64,000 nucleotides of DNA from Bacillus sp. EB600 (lineage in GTDB: Bacteria; Bacillota; Bacilli; Bacillales; Cytobacillaceae): NCBI RefSeq assembly GCF_024494385.1, contig NZ_JAEVLT010000012.1:1-64000 (forward strand), given 5' to 3'. The stretch's first letter is position 1. Each line of letters opens with the position of its first letter. Below the pieces are notes generated by a model. The model did not search any database. It saw only the letters and a program-made list of their open reading frames with translations, and was not told where the DNA came from. Positions 6,854-16,239 of the stretch are shown here, one piece after another. Made by a program: the position numbers and the translations under genes.

Positions 6854-9490
6854 TTAAGTATAATATCTATTCCGAAATCTTGCTGAATGGCAAGCATCAC
6901 AAATTTGAAACTCACTTTCCCATGGAAGGTTTTTACCGCAATTTTTACACTTTTTAGTGAATTTTTTAATATCGGATTTTAGCCGCTCATGCACCTGGTC
7001 GCTGATTTCCTCACGTAACCGTTCCCAATACACCGCTTCGGTTCGTTGACCTAATCGATATAAAAATAAAAGATGAAGCCCAATTGCTTTATAGCTGAGT
7101 TCCAAATCTTCTAAATTTCGCTTTTTTATTAAAGGATCTGGAAGTTCTCCCCCTTTAATAATCGCGTACATGGTATGTTCCCATTGGGAAACGAGTTCCG
7201 GTTCTTTTGTTGAAAAAGGAAGGTGCAAAAAGCCATATAAATCCATTAAAGAAAGACGTGCTTCAATTTCTGTACCGCGAACCCGCTCATAAAGCGATCG
7301 TTCCTCCGATAAAGTGGCCTTTTTCGTTCCTTTCGGGCTATTGAATCTTTCCCAAAGCTCAAAAAAAGTATCTAAATCATGAAAGTACCGTTGAAACCTT
7401 TCAAATACCGAATTAGTTGGTGCGATTGCAAAGGTATGGACAGGCTCATCTTCTTGAAGAAGCAACCTTTTCATGACTTTTATTTCTTTTGTAAAAGCAA
7501 CCTTGCCAACATTATAGATCCCTTTGCGCCCAGCACGACCAGCGATTTGCTTTACCTCTTGTGAAGTCAGACGACGCCTTCTAGTGCCATCAAATTTCTC
7601 ATTTTCTAAAAATACAATCCTGTGAATAGGAAGGTTTAGTCCCATTCCAATCGCATCCGTGGAAACAATGATCTTGGTTTCCCCTTTTATAAAACGTTGA
7701 ATTTGTTTTTTCCTTGTTTCCGGAGGCATACTGCCGTAGATCATACTAACAGAATGTCCATCATGCTGCAGTTTGGAAGCTGTCTCAAGCACCCGCCTAC
7801 GCGAAAAGCAAATTAGCGCATCTCCTTTTTTAACATGGGTAATTTTGAATTCCTTTGCTTCTACTTCCAGCGGTGTATCCCTGGTGTACTCATGTATTTC
7901 AAAAGAAGTCTCACCTAAAAGCTGCAGCATCATCGATTTTGAATTTCTACTGCCAATAATATGTACTTCATCTGCATTTGCTTTAGTAATTGCCTTATAC
8001 CAGGAAAAGCCCCTGTCTTTGTCTGTAATCATTTGGGCCTCATCTATAATGACTACATTATAAAAGTCTTTTTCATGGAACATTTCAACTGTACAAGAGG
8101 TGTGGGCTGCATTGGGAGTTATTTTTTCCTCTTCGCCTGTCTTTAATGAGCAAGGTGTCCCTTCGAAATTTAATTTATCATAAACCTCTAATGCCAACAG
8201 ACGAAGCGGTGCTAAATATAAACCGTTCTGCGCTTCTTTCATTCGCTCTAGTGCATGATGTGTTTTTCCAGTATTTGTATCACCAATATGAAGAATATAA
8301 TGGATTTTCCGTCTTAGTGAAGGGTTATACTCTTGACCAAAGATATCCTCCATCATTCGTTGTTCTTCTTCTTTTTTACGTTGAAGTTCTGCTAGTTCTT
8401 CTGCCTTTCTTTTTTCCCGTTGGAGAAGATCTCTTTCATATATTTCCCGGTGTTGAACCAAATCAAATGGAAGGTCTGCGATCTTTAAAAGATCTGATAT
8501 ATATTCCGCTTCGATTTCAGTCAGTATTTCTTCTTCAAATTCATCAGCTAAATCGGAAATACTCTCCCAAACAAACGTTTGTGATATTTTTTCAGCAAAG
8601 ATCTCTTGGTACTGGTCAATGAGCTCTACTGAAAGCTGGTCAAGTATAAGTTCAGCAAGAATATCAGCTAGTGAATCTGCAATTAACCTTTCAAAAACAT
8701 AGTAATACGTTTCGTATTCGTAGTAACTGCGTCCCCAGTTAAAAGTTTTGTGAATCTCGCCAGTAAGTTCGTCAAAAAACGTGGATACAGTTGTATACGC
8801 GGAAGGAAGAAAGCTTCCCTCCTTTACTAACTTTTCCTCTAGTGCAAATGTATCAATCGCATTATACTTAATTTTCGTTTTAAAATCATGGGCCAGCTGT
8901 TTTGCCACGTAATACCTTACTGTTAAATAAATCCGCTCACTGTTGTTCATGATAATGGATTCAGCTTCATCCTTAATTAAAAATTGCAGCTTATCCTTTT
9001 TGGCTTTTAGGCGTGCTTGTTCTTCGCGTTTCAGGAAATCTCCGCGTGCATGATGATAACGGGTATCCCAATCTTGTGTATTTCCGCTTAGTGTTTCGCT
9101 CAGCCATACGAGAACAGCAAATGGCTGATAGGATCTCATTTCATTTCTAAACAGCCGATTAATGAGTTTCCGATCAACACCTACAACCTCATAGCCCTTT
9201 TCACTTAGAAACTGTTTTTTTTCATTTCTTGGAATATCATTTGTCACCTTATTCAGCCAAACATTCTGCCAAATTTGTTCAAGATAGTTGCTTCGGTCTT
9301 GAAGATATTGGTCAAAGGACGGCATACTTTCTTTATTTTCTAGATAACTGTAGATATCTTCAAAGACTTTTCGTTTTGTATGTTCGACAGCTTGAGGATA
9401 TGTCGTACTAAGTTTATTCATATACATTTCCTCCTCCGGCTGGATGTTAGAGTACACCGTTTGGAAATCTAACCGATTATTTTGTTTCAT
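6854..9490 (-). CDS. SUV3-like superfamily 2 RNA helicase
   Basis: 878 residues. Helicase motifs start near residue 400: HIGDTNTGKTHHAL (motif I), YLAPLRLLALEVYDKL (Ia), VVIIDEAQMI (II, DEAQ, about 480), and QIAGRAGRKG (VI, about 648). The motif set matches the SUV3 branch, best known from mitochondrial RNA decay; Firmicute members are little studied. The first ~390 residues contain a charged region before the helicase core and no domain I recognise. The C-terminus has a four-Cys zinc ribbon (CKNCG at about 845 and CDACH). It stands alone, with no nuclease gene beside it. RNA unwinding or turnover is the likely role, by inference from the family. Confidence 0.82.
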   Translation of the reverse strand: MKQNNRLDFQTVYSNIQPEEEMYMNKLSTTYPQAVEHTKRKVFEDIYSYLENKESMPSFDQYLQDRSNYLEQIWQNVWLNKVTNDIPRNEKKQFLSEKGYEVVGVDRKLINRLFRNEMRSYQPFAVLVWLSETLSGNTQDWDTRYHHARGDFLKREEQARLKAKKDKLQFLIKDEAESIIMNNSERIYLTVRYYVAKQLAHDFKTKIKYNAIDTFALEEKLVKEGSFLPSAYTTVSTFFDELTGEIHKTFNWGRSYYEYETYYYVFERLIADSLADILAELILDQLSVELIDQYQEIFAEKISQTFVWESISDLADEFEEEILTEIEAEYISDLLKIADLPFDLVQHREIYERDLLQREKRKAEELAELQRKKEEEQRMMEDIFGQEYNPSLRRKIHYILHIGDTNTGKTHHALERMKEAQNGLYLAPLRLLALEVYDKLNFEGTPCSLKTGEEEKITPNAAHTSCTVEMFHEKDFYNVVIIDEAQMITDKDRGFSWYKAITKANADEVHIIGSRNSKSMMLQLLGETSFEIHEYTRDTPLEVEAKEFKITHVKKGDALICFSRRRVLETASKLQHDGHSVSMIYGSMPPETRKKQIQRFIKGETKIIVSTDAIGMGLNLPIHRIVFLENEKFDGTRRRRLTSQEVKQIAGRAGRKGIYNVGKVAFTKEIKVMKRLLLQEDEPVHTFAIAPTNSVFERFQRYFHDLDTFFELWERFNSPKGTKKATLSEERSLYERVRGTEIEARLSLMDLYGFLHLPFSTKEPELVSQWEHTMYAIIKGGELPDPLIKKRNLEDLELSYKAIGLHLLFLYRLGQRTEAVYWERLREEISDQVHERLKSDIKKFTKKCKNCGKNLPWESEFQICDACHSARFRNRYYT

Positions 9491-9526
9491 TATAACATTA
9501 AGTTTGTTTACGAATAAATGTTCTTA

Positions 9527-9718
9527 TTAAATATTATGTTTCAAGCAATAGTGGTTAACCAATTCCTCGATTTGGTCAATTTCAGGGTATTTTCCGTCAA
9601 ATTGAAAATGAATTTCTTCAATAAATTGATTGTGATGATAAACGTGGACTGCGCCATTTTGCTGAATGACGCTAAATTCAGGTACAAACTGATACCCGCT
9701 TCGTTCAATTGCTCCCAT
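9527..9718 (-). CDS. small conserved protein (YbxH/DUF5370-like)
   Basis: 63 residues: MGAIERSGYQFVPEFSVI then a VHVYHHNQFIEEIHFQF core. I recall this pattern from the YbxH family of Bacillus, whose function is unknown. It is soluble, slightly acidic, with no signal peptide. It lies between the helicase and the ppdK operon but is separated from both. A T-rich minus-strand tail follows its stop. Confidence 0.65.
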   Translation of the reverse strand: MGAIERSGYQFVPEFSVIQQNGAVHVYHHNQFIEEIHFQFDGKYPEIDQIEELVNHYCLKHNI

Positions 9719-9782
9719 TTTAATCCCCCATTGTATTTTTTCTTTTAGTATTTACTGAAAAGGATTGTAAATACAAACAAAA

Positions 9783-9806
9783 AGGATGGTAGCTAAGTAC
9801 CATCCT
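9783..9806 (-). terminator. terminator of the ccpN-yqfL-ppdK operon
   Basis: On the minus strand AGGATGGTA and TACCATCCT form a stem followed by TTTTTG, 57-80 bases beyond the ppdK stop codon. Confidence 0.75.
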
Positions 9807-9862
9807 CGTCGTTTGTATAAAGTTAGGTATTGTTGCAAAGCTTGTTTGTAGCACAAGCTTTA

Positions 9863-12529
9863 TTAAGCAGTAGTATAGACAGGGTTATTTTTTTCATTCC
9901 GAATGGTCGCTTGTGCTGCAGCTAAGCGGGCAAGTGGGACCCGGTAAGGTGAGCAGCTTACATAGTTAAGACCAGTTTTATAGCAGAACTCGATCGAGCT
10001 TTTCTCTCCACCATGTTCACCACAAATTCCAGTTTTTAATTTAGGGTTTGTCATTCGTCCTAGCTTAACTCCCATTTCAACCAACTTTCCAACTCCATCT
10101 TGGTCGAGTACAGCGAATGGGTTCTCAGGGAGAATTTTTTGTTCCGTATATGACTGCAAAAACTTACCTTCTGCATCATCACGGCTAAACCCAAAAGTTG
10201 TTTGTGTTAAATCATTGGTTCCAAATGAGAAGAAATCGGCTTCTTCAGCGATCTTATCTGCTGTTAAAGCTGCCCGTGGAATTTCAATCATCGTCCCAAT
10301 CGTATAATGAATCTCTTTTCCTGTTTCCTCTTTCACCAGTAGAGCAGCGTCTATCACCAATTGACGCATTTGTCTTAATTCATTAACATGGCCAACGAGT
10401 GGAATCATGATTTCGGGATTTACTTCAAAGCCCTTTGTGGCTAATGCCGAAGCTGCATAGAAAATTGCTTTGGCCTGCATCTCGTATATTTCTGGATGCA
10501 TCATTCCAAGACGGCAGCCGCGAAGTCCAAGCATTGGGTTAAATTCATCCAATTGTCGAACCTTTTTAAGCAAATGCTCTTTTTCCTTTAATTCCTTTGA
10601 GCCTGGGTCAGTAATCTGCAGCTTGGTCACATCTACTAAAAGTTCTTCTTTATCTGGTAAAAATTCATGAAGTGGCGGATCAAGTAAACGAATCGTAACA
10701 GGGTTACCTTGCATTGCTTCAAATATGCCTTCAAAGTCGCCTTGCTGCATTGGTAACAACTCAGCTAGTGCTTCCATACGGTCCTCAATGTTTTCAGCAA
10801 TAATCATTTTTTGAACTATTGGAAGTCGTTTCACATCCATAAACATATGCTCTGTACGGCATAAACCGATTCCATTTGCACCAAATTCAAATGCTTTCTT
10901 TGCATCCTCGGGAGTGTCAGCATTTGCCCGGACGCCAATTTTCCGTTCCTCATCTGCCCAAGACAGCAAAAGCATGAATTCATCTGAAAGCTTTGGTTCG
11001 ATCATTGGGATTTCACCGAGCATAATTTCTCCAGTTGAACCGTCAATCGTAAGGATATCACCATAATTGATGATTGTAGTGCCAACCGCAACCTGCTTCG
11101 CCTTCAAATCGATTTTAAGTCCTTCGCAACCGCAAATACATGCTTTCCCCATTCCTCTGGCAACAACAGCAGCGTGGCTTGTCATGCCGCCACGGCTGGT
11201 AACAACTGCCTGAGCAGCAACAATTCCGTGAATGTCATCAGGAGTAGTTTCAGGACGGACAAGGATGACTTTTTTTCCATTTTTGCTTAATTGTTCAGCC
11301 TCATCTGCATCGAATACTACTTGGCCTGTTGCAGCACCAGGTGATGCCGGCAGTCCTTTTGCCAAAAGCTTGCGCTCATAAGTATCATCGATCCGCCGGT
11401 GAAGCAATTGATTTAATTGGTCTGGGTCAACGCGGAGAAGAGCTGTTTTCCGATCAATAATCCCTTCTTCAACCATATCAACGGCAACTTTAATAGCAGC
11501 TTGAGCAGTCCGTTTCCCTGTACGAGTTTGCAAAATAAATAGTTTTCCGCGCTCAACGGTAAATTCAATATCCTGCATATCCTTATAATGCTGTTCAAGG
11601 CGGTTACTAGTTTCTAAAAATTGTTTAAACACTTCTGGCATTTCATCCTTTAGAGTTGCAATTGGCTGTGGTGTACGGATCCCTGCAACAACGTCTTCTC
11701 CTTGAGCATTAATAAGGTACTCTCCATAAAGGATCCGTTCTCCAGTAGAAGGGTTTCTTGTGAATGCAACTCCTGTTCCAGAATCATTTCCCATATTTCC
11801 AAATACCATGCTTTGAATGTTTACAGCTGTACCTAAATGATCTGGAATTTTATTTAAGCGGCGGTAAACAATTGCCCTTTGGTTATTCCAAGAATCAAAT
11901 ACAGCATTGATAGAAAGAAATAACTGTTCCTTAGGGTTTTGTGGGAAATCACTTTTCGTATGTTTACGGACAATCTTTTTATACCCGGCAATCACTTCTT
12001 GCCAATCCCCTGCAGTCAGCTCAGGATCTGTTGAATAACCTTTTTGTTCACGTGTTTCTTCTAATAATTGTTCAAAGTAATACGTATCGACATTTAAAAC
12101 AACATCACTGAACATTTGGATAAAGCGTCGGTACGAATCATAAGCAAAGCGCGGGTTATTTGTTAATTTAGCTACACCCTCAACCGTTTCGTCATTCATG
12201 CCCAGGTTCAAAATCGTATCCATCATACCTGGCATCGAAAAAGCTGCCCCTGAACGAACAGAAACGAGCAATGGATTTGCCGGGTCTCCCAATTTTTTGC
12301 CCATTTTTTCTTCCAATGTTTCCAGTGCGTCAAGTATCTGAGTCTCGATCTTGCTGGAAATCTTCTTTCCTTCATCGTAATAATTATTACAAGCCTGTGT
12401 AGAGATCGTAAATCCAAATGGAACCGGAAGTCCGATACGCGTCATTTCAGCAATACCTGCTCCCTTACCTCCTAACAGCTCTCTCATTTCAGCATTTCCT
12501 TCATTAAAAAGGTATACGAATTTATCCAT
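9863..12529 (-). CDS. ppdK: pyruvate, phosphate dikinase
   Basis: 888 residues, the usual family length. It interconverts pyruvate, ATP and Pi with phosphoenolpyruvate, AMP and PPi. N-terminal ATP-grasp domain starts at GGKGAGIAEMTRIGLPVP; the swivelling domain has the phospho-His loop GGMTSHAAVVARGMG (about 445-459), where the Thr before Ser-His is the site of regulatory phosphorylation; the C-terminal PEP barrel has GICGEHGG (about 828-835) with the catalytic Cys. Its start lies two bases after the stop of yqfL, its predicted regulator. Operon with ccpN indicates a gluconeogenic PEP supply controlled by carbon source. Confidence 0.96.
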   Translation of the reverse strand: MDKFVYLFNEGNAEMRELLGGKGAGIAEMTRIGLPVPFGFTISTQACNNYYDEGKKISSKIETQILDALETLEEKMGKKLGDPANPLLVSVRSGAAFSMPGMMDTILNLGMNDETVEGVAKLTNNPRFAYDSYRRFIQMFSDVVLNVDTYYFEQLLEETREQKGYSTDPELTAGDWQEVIAGYKKIVRKHTKSDFPQNPKEQLFLSINAVFDSWNNQRAIVYRRLNKIPDHLGTAVNIQSMVFGNMGNDSGTGVAFTRNPSTGERILYGEYLINAQGEDVVAGIRTPQPIATLKDEMPEVFKQFLETSNRLEQHYKDMQDIEFTVERGKLFILQTRTGKRTAQAAIKVAVDMVEEGIIDRKTALLRVDPDQLNQLLHRRIDDTYERKLLAKGLPASPGAATGQVVFDADEAEQLSKNGKKVILVRPETTPDDIHGIVAAQAVVTSRGGMTSHAAVVARGMGKACICGCEGLKIDLKAKQVAVGTTIINYGDILTIDGSTGEIMLGEIPMIEPKLSDEFMLLLSWADEERKIGVRANADTPEDAKKAFEFGANGIGLCRTEHMFMDVKRLPIVQKMIIAENIEDRMEALAELLPMQQGDFEGIFEAMQGNPVTIRLLDPPLHEFLPDKEELLVDVTKLQITDPGSKELKEKEHLLKKVRQLDEFNPMLGLRGCRLGMMHPEIYEMQAKAIFYAASALATKGFEVNPEIMIPLVGHVNELRQMRQLVIDAALLVKEETGKEIHYTIGTMIEIPRAALTADKIAEEADFFSFGTNDLTQTTFGFSRDDAEGKFLQSYTEQKILPENPFAVLDQDGVGKLVEMGVKLGRMTNPKLKTGICGEHGGEKSSIEFCYKTGLNYVSCSPYRVPLARLAAAQATIRNEKNNPVYTTA

Positions 12530-12530
12530 A

Positions 12531-13346
12531 TTAAAGCTCCTCTCTCTTTTTTAACATATCTAAAATTAAGTTTGCTGTTTCTTCAATTGCTTTATTCGAA
12601 ACATCAATTATCGGACATCCTACACGTTTCATTATTTTTTCTGCATAATCTAATTCTTCCAGAATGCGTTCAAAGCTGGCATATTGTGCCTGAGACGCTA
12701 ATCCAAGTGCTCTTAGACGCTCTTTGCGGATTTCGTTTAATTTATCTGGTGATATGATCAAACCAACACAGTTACGCCGTGGAACCTCAAACAGTTCATC
12801 TGCCGCTGGAACTTCCGGAACCAATGGGACATTTGCAACCTTAAAACGCTTATGGGCTAAATACATCGATAACGGGGTTTTGGATGTACGTGATACCCCA
12901 ATTAACACAATGTCTGCCCGAAGGATCCCGCGTGGATCCCGGCCATCATCATATTTAACAGCAAATTCAATTGCTTCAATCTTCCGGAAATATTCTTCAT
13001 CAAGCTTTCTCATTAAACCAGGTTTTTGACTAGGACTTTGATTAAACTTCTTTGAAAAAGCATCCATCAATGGGTGAAGTAAATCAACAGCTGGGATTCC
13101 TTCTTCTTTTGCGCGTCGATCAAGATACATTTTTAATTCTGGAATTACAAGTGTGTAAGCAATAACGGAATTGCTTGTCATTGCCAAAATAATAATATCC
13201 TCAATGTCTTCGATTTCCTCGACATAAGAATTGCGGCGAATGTCCATATGCCCGCCATTAAATTGCGTTGCTACTGCTTTAACAACAAATTCTGCCGTTT
13301 CCCCTACTGAATCAGAAACAACATAAACAACTTCCTTCGGATTCAA
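12531..13346 (-). CDS. yqfL: PPDK regulatory protein (bifunctional kinase/pyrophosphorylase, DUF299)
   Basis: 271 residues from TTG 13346 (MNPKEVVYVVSDSVGE). The frame is open to 13382, but AGGGGAG overlapping the ccpN stop points to the inner TTG. The protein phosphorylates PPDK on Thr with ADP to inactivate it and removes the phosphate with Pi. The family P-loop GVSRTSKTPLS is at about residue 150 and the conserved KYDDGRDPRG block lies just before it. In B. subtilis YqfL is also tied to CcpN activity. Gene order ccpN, yqfL, ppdK, with gaps of 16 and 1 bases, fits one transcript. Confidence 0.93.
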   Translation of the reverse strand: MNPKEVVYVVSDSVGETAEFVVKAVATQFNGGHMDIRRNSYVEEIEDIEDIIILAMTSNSVIAYTLVIPELKMYLDRRAKEEGIPAVDLLHPLMDAFSKKFNQSPSQKPGLMRKLDEEYFRKIEAIEFAVKYDDGRDPRGILRADIVLIGVSRTSKTPLSMYLAHKRFKVANVPLVPEVPAADELFEVPRRNCVGLIISPDKLNEIRKERLRALGLASQAQYASFERILEELDYAEKIMKRVGCPIIDVSNKAIEETANLILDMLKKREEL

Positions 13347-13362
13347 AGTCGCTTTCACTCCC

Positions 13363-13992
13363 CTATTGTTCGGTGATTTCAAGGTATGCTCGTGTTATCG
13401 TCGTTTTTGTAATGCGGCCGATTACCGTATATGTATGTGAAAGATCATCCATTTCCTTCACTACAGGCAGCGAGTCGATATGATTTTCAATCATCTTTTT
13501 TGCTGCTTCAAATAAGGTATTTTCCGGCTTGATTATAACAATATTGGGCATTCTCGTCATAATTACACTAACCGGTAAATCATTAAGGTTTCGATTACCT
13601 AGTGCGGATCTAAGCAAATCCTTACGAGATATTACCCCTGCTAAATGACCGTTTTCATCCACCGCATATAGGGTACCAACATCCTCCAAAAAAAGCTGAA
13701 CAATGGCATCATAAACAGATGATGATTTTTGAATCACAATAGGATGAGCTTTGTAATCTGCAACTTTTTGATTAGTAAACTTTTTAGCCTGAAGATCCAC
13801 ATCGTAATTTTCATTAACGTAATAACCCACTCGTGGTCGGGCCTCAAGATTCCCTGCCATCGTTAAAATAGCCAAGTCCGGTCGCAATGCAGCCCTGGTT
13901 AGTGAAAGTTTTTCTGCAATTTGTTTACCAGTAATCGGCCCGCTTTGTTTAACTATTTCAACAATTTCCTCCTGTCGTTTTGTTAATTTAAT
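13363..13992 (-). CDS. ccpN: CcpN-type repressor of gluconeogenic genes
   Basis: An N-terminal winged helix-turn-helix (LTKRQEEIVEIVKQSGPITG, about residues 1-60) is followed by two CBS domains with SRKDLLRSALG in the first. In B. subtilis CcpN represses gapB and pckA during glycolytic growth and senses ATP/ADP. The frame is open from TTG 14010, but that codon lacks a ribosome binding site; AAAGGGGG lies seven bases before an in-frame ATT at 13992, so the gene may use a rare ATT start (209 residues). First gene of the ppdK operon. Confidence 0.88.
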   Translation of the reverse strand: MKLTKRQEEIVEIVKQSGPITGKQIAEKLSLTRAALRPDLAILTMAGNLEARPRVGYYVNENYDVDLQAKKFTNQKVADYKAHPIVIQKSSSVYDAIVQLFLEDVGTLYAVDENGHLAGVISRKDLLRSALGNRNLNDLPVSVIMTRMPNIVIIKPENTLFEAAKKMIENHIDSLPVVKEMDDLSHTYTVIGRITKTTITRAYLEITEQ

Positions 13993-14247
13993 AGGATCGC
14001 CCCCTTTCAAAGCAACAATTCAAATATGCTATACTAATTAATATATAGTATACACTATTTAGTCTAAAATGGAATAATTATTTATACTTTTTTTTGACAA
14101 AAACGAAAATTAACGTAAGTATGAAAGAAGTTTTTTGTCGAAAAATAAATAATACTGCCAGAATGTCATGAATCATCGCTGGAAAACAACTCAATTGGAT
14201 TTAAAAACTACATTAAGTTAATAAGGTCAATCAAAGAGGTGCATAGG

Positions 14248-15069
14248 GTGAAAAGAACGACGTTTCAAGTAGTAGCAATTACAGTTTCAACAATCCTAAT
14301 GGCCTATTCCATGAATTCATTTCTTATTCCACATAAAGTACTAACTGGCGGTGTAAGTGGATTTGCAATCGTTATCAACCATTACACTCATATAAATACA
14401 GGGTGGATTATTCTAATCATAAATCTGCCTTTATTTGTTTTAGGGTATTTTTATTTAGGGAAAAGGTTTATGATTCTAACCATTTATTCCGTAACATTAC
14501 TCTCCGTTTCGATGCGCTTTATTCCTGTCCATCCGTTCAGTCATGATATTCTTTCATCATGTATTTTTGGAGGAGTCTTAAATGGATTATGTATTGGGGC
14601 AAATATTAGATTTGGCGGTTCTGGTGGAGGAACTGATATTATTAGCGTCATTCTTTCCAAAAAGAAGGACTTATCTGTAGGATATTTAAATACATATATG
14701 AATATGTTTGTAGTGCTCACATCAGCTTTTGTTTTTGGAACTGATCGAACTCTTTTCACTCTCTTTGCCATTTTTACAGCTGGGAGAGCTGTAGATGTGG
14801 TCCATACCAGTCATACAAAACTTGTGGTGACGATAGTGACCGACAAATGGCAGGAATTAAATGATGCGTTAATCCGTTTGCATTCCCGCGGGGTAACAAT
14901 GACGGACGCCGAAGGTGTCTATTCACACAATCCAAAGAAAGTTTTAACAACAGTTATTACAAAATATGAGTTATCCGAAACGAAAGAAACAATCCGCCAG
15001 CAAGATCCTTCCGCATTTGTTCATATTACAAGAGCAATCGAAGTGGTAGGGAGATTTCGTAAAGATTAA
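14248..15069 (+). CDS. yqfU: YitT family membrane protein (YqfU-like)
   Basis: About 273 residues: five or so hydrophobic segments up to residue ~175 carrying the YitT signatures GGVSGFAIVINHY and FGGSGGGTDIISVI, then a soluble DUF2179 domain (VVTIVTDKW... to the end). I chose GTG 14248, seven bases after AAAGAGGTG; GTG 14239 lies inside that site. The transported substrate, if any, is unknown. Divergent from ccpN; in B. subtilis yqfU also lies in the same general chromosomal neighbourhood. Confidence 0.8.
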   Translation: MKRTTFQVVAITVSTILMAYSMNSFLIPHKVLTGGVSGFAIVINHYTHINTGWIILIINLPLFVLGYFYLGKRFMILTIYSVTLLSVSMRFIPVHPFSHDILSSCIFGGVLNGLCIGANIRFGGSGGGTDIISVILSKKKDLSVGYLNTYMNMFVVLTSAFVFGTDRTLFTLFAIFTAGRAVDVVHTSHTKLVVTIVTDKWQELNDALIRLHSRGVTMTDAEGVYSHNPKKVLTTVITKYELSETKETIRQQDPSAFVHITRAIEVVGRFRKD

Positions 15070-15137
15070 AAAAGGAAGAATTCTTTTCCATTTAGAGGAA
15101 ATAATATAGTTACAAACAATTAAGGAGTTGATGGTTC

Positions 15138-15275
15138 ATGTTTAGAGACTTTCATGGATGGGAAAAAGACAAGGAAGAGCCAATCGGTAAACAAGGAATA
15201 GAGAATGAAGGTCAAATAAACGAGGAACAACAACCCGAATTCGATACATTTGGCACTGCCCTAAATGAGCTATAG
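15138..15275 (+). CDS. small acidic protein of unknown function
   Basis: 45 residues (starts MFRDFHGWEKDKEEPIG, ends FDTFGTALNEL), very rich in Glu, Gln and Asp, with no membrane segment. TAAGGAG lies 11 bases before the ATG and a strong terminator follows, which supports a real gene. It resembles no family I can name with confidence. Confidence 0.55.
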   Translation: MFRDFHGWEKDKEEPIGKQGIENEGQINEEQQPEFDTFGTALNEL

Positions 15276-15306
15276 ATAGAAAAGCGAAAGCATCCAAATT
15301 AAAGAA

Positions 15307-15352
15307 ACTCCTACTGCAAAAGGGTTAACACTTTTACAGTAGGAGTTTTTTT
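15307..15352. terminator. bidirectional terminator
   Basis: ACTCCTACTGCAAAAG pairs with CTTTTACAGTAGGAGT around a GGTTAACA loop, with T-run on the plus strand. It separates the small plus-strand gene from the convergent methyltransferase gene. Confidence 0.85.
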
Positions 15353-16121
15353 ATCTTTTTGAAGCTTTAATGATGACTGATTCACCTTGGAATGAGGTAA
15401 CAGTTTGATTGGTATGGACAATCCGAAATTTTTCTTTTACTTTTTGTGATGAATTGATTATATATTGAATAAGGTCTGCTTTTTCTGAAGGTGGCAGCTT
15501 CATCCGATTGCACCATGAATCAAATTGAAAAGTCTTTTCAAAGCGGTGCAATTCGTTAATTTCAAACCCTTCTAACTCAAGCAATGACATCCATTCGGTT
15601 TTTTTCCAAGCACGGAAGTGGCTGTAATCTCGCTTTTTTTCAATTTGATTATAAAAATAATCTAATTCATTATCTTCAGGCGCTACATTATCAATCAGCA
15701 AAAACTGTCCACTAGATCTCAGCACCCGAAAAGCTTCCTCGACAAATTTCTTTACGTTTTGAAAATGGTGTGGTGCAATTCTGCATGTGACGATATCAAT
15801 ACTTGCGCTCAAAAAAGGAAGCTTTTCAGCATCACCTTGAATAAACTCAACGTTTTGATGCCCATTCCCTTTAATGAATTTTTCAGCAGCAACTAACATT
15901 TCTGAGGTTAAATCTAACGCAATCACTTTTTTTACAAAAGGAGCAAAACCATTTGCGGTATGCCCACCACCTGTAGCAATATCAAGAACTTCTTCCTGAC
16001 CGTTTATAGATGCCAGCTTTACGAGTTTTTGCAGGTCTTTTCCGTCCTTGTGAATTGGACTTGTTACATAGGATGCAGCACTTTTACCAAATTGCTGCTG
16101 AACGACCTTTTTCTGATCCAA
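15351..16121 (-). CDS. class I SAM-dependent methyltransferase
   Basis: 256 residues. Motif I is VLDIATGGGHTANGF (about 45-59), the acidic residue after the second strand is ALDLTSEM, and the post-I region has GDAEKLPF and DIVTCRIAPHHF. This is the UbiE/YcgJ-like group of small-molecule methyltransferases. Substrate cannot be inferred. Monocistronic. Confidence 0.85.
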   Translation of the reverse strand: MDQKKVVQQQFGKSAASYVTSPIHKDGKDLQKLVKLASINGQEEVLDIATGGGHTANGFAPFVKKVIALDLTSEMLVAAEKFIKGNGHQNVEFIQGDAEKLPFLSASIDIVTCRIAPHHFQNVKKFVEEAFRVLRSSGQFLLIDNVAPEDNELDYFYNQIEKKRDYSHFRAWKKTEWMSLLELEGFEINELHRFEKTFQFDSWCNRMKLPPSEKADLIQYIINSSQKVKEKFRIVHTNQTVTSFQGESVIIKASKR

Positions 16122-16239
16122 GACTCTCCCCCTCCATTTTTATTTTAACTATAACCCACTGATCTGAACATTAAAATAACAGGTTTTTGATCGATTCCGA
16201 TAAGAAATATTTATGGAATTACGGGGTTTAGATGTAGGT

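Noticed and set aside
7379-9411. Several plus-strand frames of 60-158 codons inside the helicase gene
   Set aside because: All are antisense shadows of a gene with a full set of helicase motifs.
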